Assembly: GCA_037176845.1 (NCBI GenBank)
Contig: JAYKXP010000010.1
Coordinates: 558,001-622,000 of the forward strand
DNA from: Paramarasmius palmivorus
Lineage: Eukaryota; Basidiomycota; Agaricomycetes; Agaricales; Marasmiaceae
DNA: 64,000 nucleotides
Reading direction: 5' to 3'
Position numbers and translations under genes: made by a program. Shown here one piece after another: positions 63,237 to 64,000 of the stretch (the first letter of the stretch is position 1; every line of letters begins with the position of its first letter). Under the pieces are notes generated by a model. That model was not told the DNA's origin and made no database searches. It saw only the letters and a program-made list of their open reading frames with translations.

Positions 63237-64000
63237 ATGCCAGTCGATATTCCAAAAGGCAAGGCTGGAAAGGCCACTAGTCTTTACGACAATACTCGTG
63301 CAAAACAAGAGGATAGTCTCCAAACGACATTAACACGTATACGAAACGTGCAAGCTCATATCGAGGGTACACCGAGAGGAAACAGGTTAAAGGGAAAAGT
63401 ATGCATCATTACTGGTGTTGGGTCACTCAAAGGAATTGGGTGAGTAGTTACTCTTCTGCAGGCGATCGTATCTCATGTCTCCAAGACGGGCATCGGCAAT
63501 TCGGTTCGCTCACGAAGGTGCCCTTTTCCCCTCCTTCCGTTTACAACGTGGCTAATCCAAGTCACTACAGGGGCAGCTCATCTTTATCTGGTTGACTATG
63601 ACCCCACCAATTTACCCGATCTCAAAGCAACCATCGAAAAGAAATACCCCGACGTGAAGGTATGCTTACCCCGCGCTGCGTCGTTCCAAAGTCTCACCTT
63701 CTGCTAGGTGACTACACACGCCTTTGATGCTGCATCAGAGAAAGATATCATTGCCATCTGTGACCAAGCTCTGAAGGAGGAAGGTCGTCTCGACGTGTTC
63801 TTTGCCAATGCAGGTATTGCGAGCCGAGATACATTGGCGAACACAACGGCAGAAACGTTCATGGAAAGTATGAGGGTCAACAGTCTCTCGTAAGTCAACT
63901 AGGCTACCACACATGACAAGGACTACTGCTAAGTATTTGAATTGGATATCAGGTGCTTCCTTGCCATAAAGCACGCTTCTGAGGCTATGAAGAAGACCAA
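63237..64000 (+). CDS. short-chain dehydrogenase/reductase, 3' end cut by window
   Basis: Start MPVDIPKGKAGKATSLYDNT, with an unusually long lead before the Rossmann fold. The first strand and glycine motif are LKGKVCIITGVGSLKGIG, a variant of TGxxxGIG. Spliced exons continue RASAIRFAHEGAAHLYLVDY, then THAFDAASEKDIIAICDQAL, and GRLDVFFANAGIAS (the NAG motif). The next blocks are AETFMESMRVNSLS and CFLAIKHASEAMKKT, where the window ends before the catalytic YxxxK. SDR enzymes reduce or oxidise alcohols and ketones with NAD(P)H; substrate unknown. Incomplete at the right edge. Confidence 0.88.

Overview
The window is nuclear DNA from a filamentous basidiomycete, most likely a mushroom-forming agaricomycete. 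Genes are dense and split by many short GT-AG introns of about 50-60 bases. The protein set is fungal: two Zn2Cys6 regulators, an AA9 lytic polysaccharide monooxygenase, Rmt2, RTA1-family membrane proteins, Set9 and Fun30. Several family members look agaric-type: a WW-domain membrane protein, F-box-like proteins and a protein beginning MGQYFYF. I could not name the genus. I saw no rRNA, tRNA, CRISPR array or intact transposon.

Layout, left to right. 0.9-10.2 kb: SDHAF4 (-), a large Zn2Cys6/Fungal_trans regulator (+), APC8/CDC23 (+), ALG14 (+). 10.3-18.9 kb: an MFS exporter (-), TRAPP subunit BET5/TRAPPC1 (+), the Fun30/SMARCAD1 remodeller (-) and a small membrane protein (-). 19.8-26.2 kb: a divergent SLC25-type carrier (+), a short Zn2Cys6 protein (+) and the splicing factor U2AF1 (+), separated by gene-poor tracts. 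26.4-33.1 kb, all minus: a hypothetical membrane protein, RMT2 with ankyrin repeats, a secreted AA9 LPMO, PRKRIP1 and an F-box-like protein. 33.7-43.5 kb: a WW-domain multi-pass membrane protein (+), a hemerythrin-domain protein (-), a membrane-anchored double amidohydrolase (+) and an MBL-fold hydrolase (+). 43.6-49.9 kb: the Golgi SNARE BOS1 (-), a doubtful mini-gene (-), RRP17/NOL12 (-), a fungal FAM72 homologue (+) and a six-unit polyubiquitin gene (-). 50.4-55.3 kb: a tandem duplication of a two-gene module (MGQY/F-box-like protein plus RTA1 protein), in which one F-box copy has decayed. 57.0-64.0 kb: SET9 histone H4K20 methyltransferase (+), CCT6 chaperonin subunit (-) and the start of a short-chain dehydrogenase (+), cut by the window edge.

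Most genes are housekeeping: mitochondrial complex II assembly, APC/C, N-glycosylation, ER-Golgi traffic, chromatin, splicing, ubiquitin and protein folding. There is no obvious metabolic gene cluster. The least conventional parts are the duplicated F-box/RTA1 module, the amidohydrolase whose second half has lost its metal-binding motif, the FAM72 homologue with a long tail and a GC-AG intron, the WW-domain membrane protein, and several small genes I could not identify. All exon joins were made by eye from reading frame, GT-AG signals and family knowledge; inner exon edges should be read as models.
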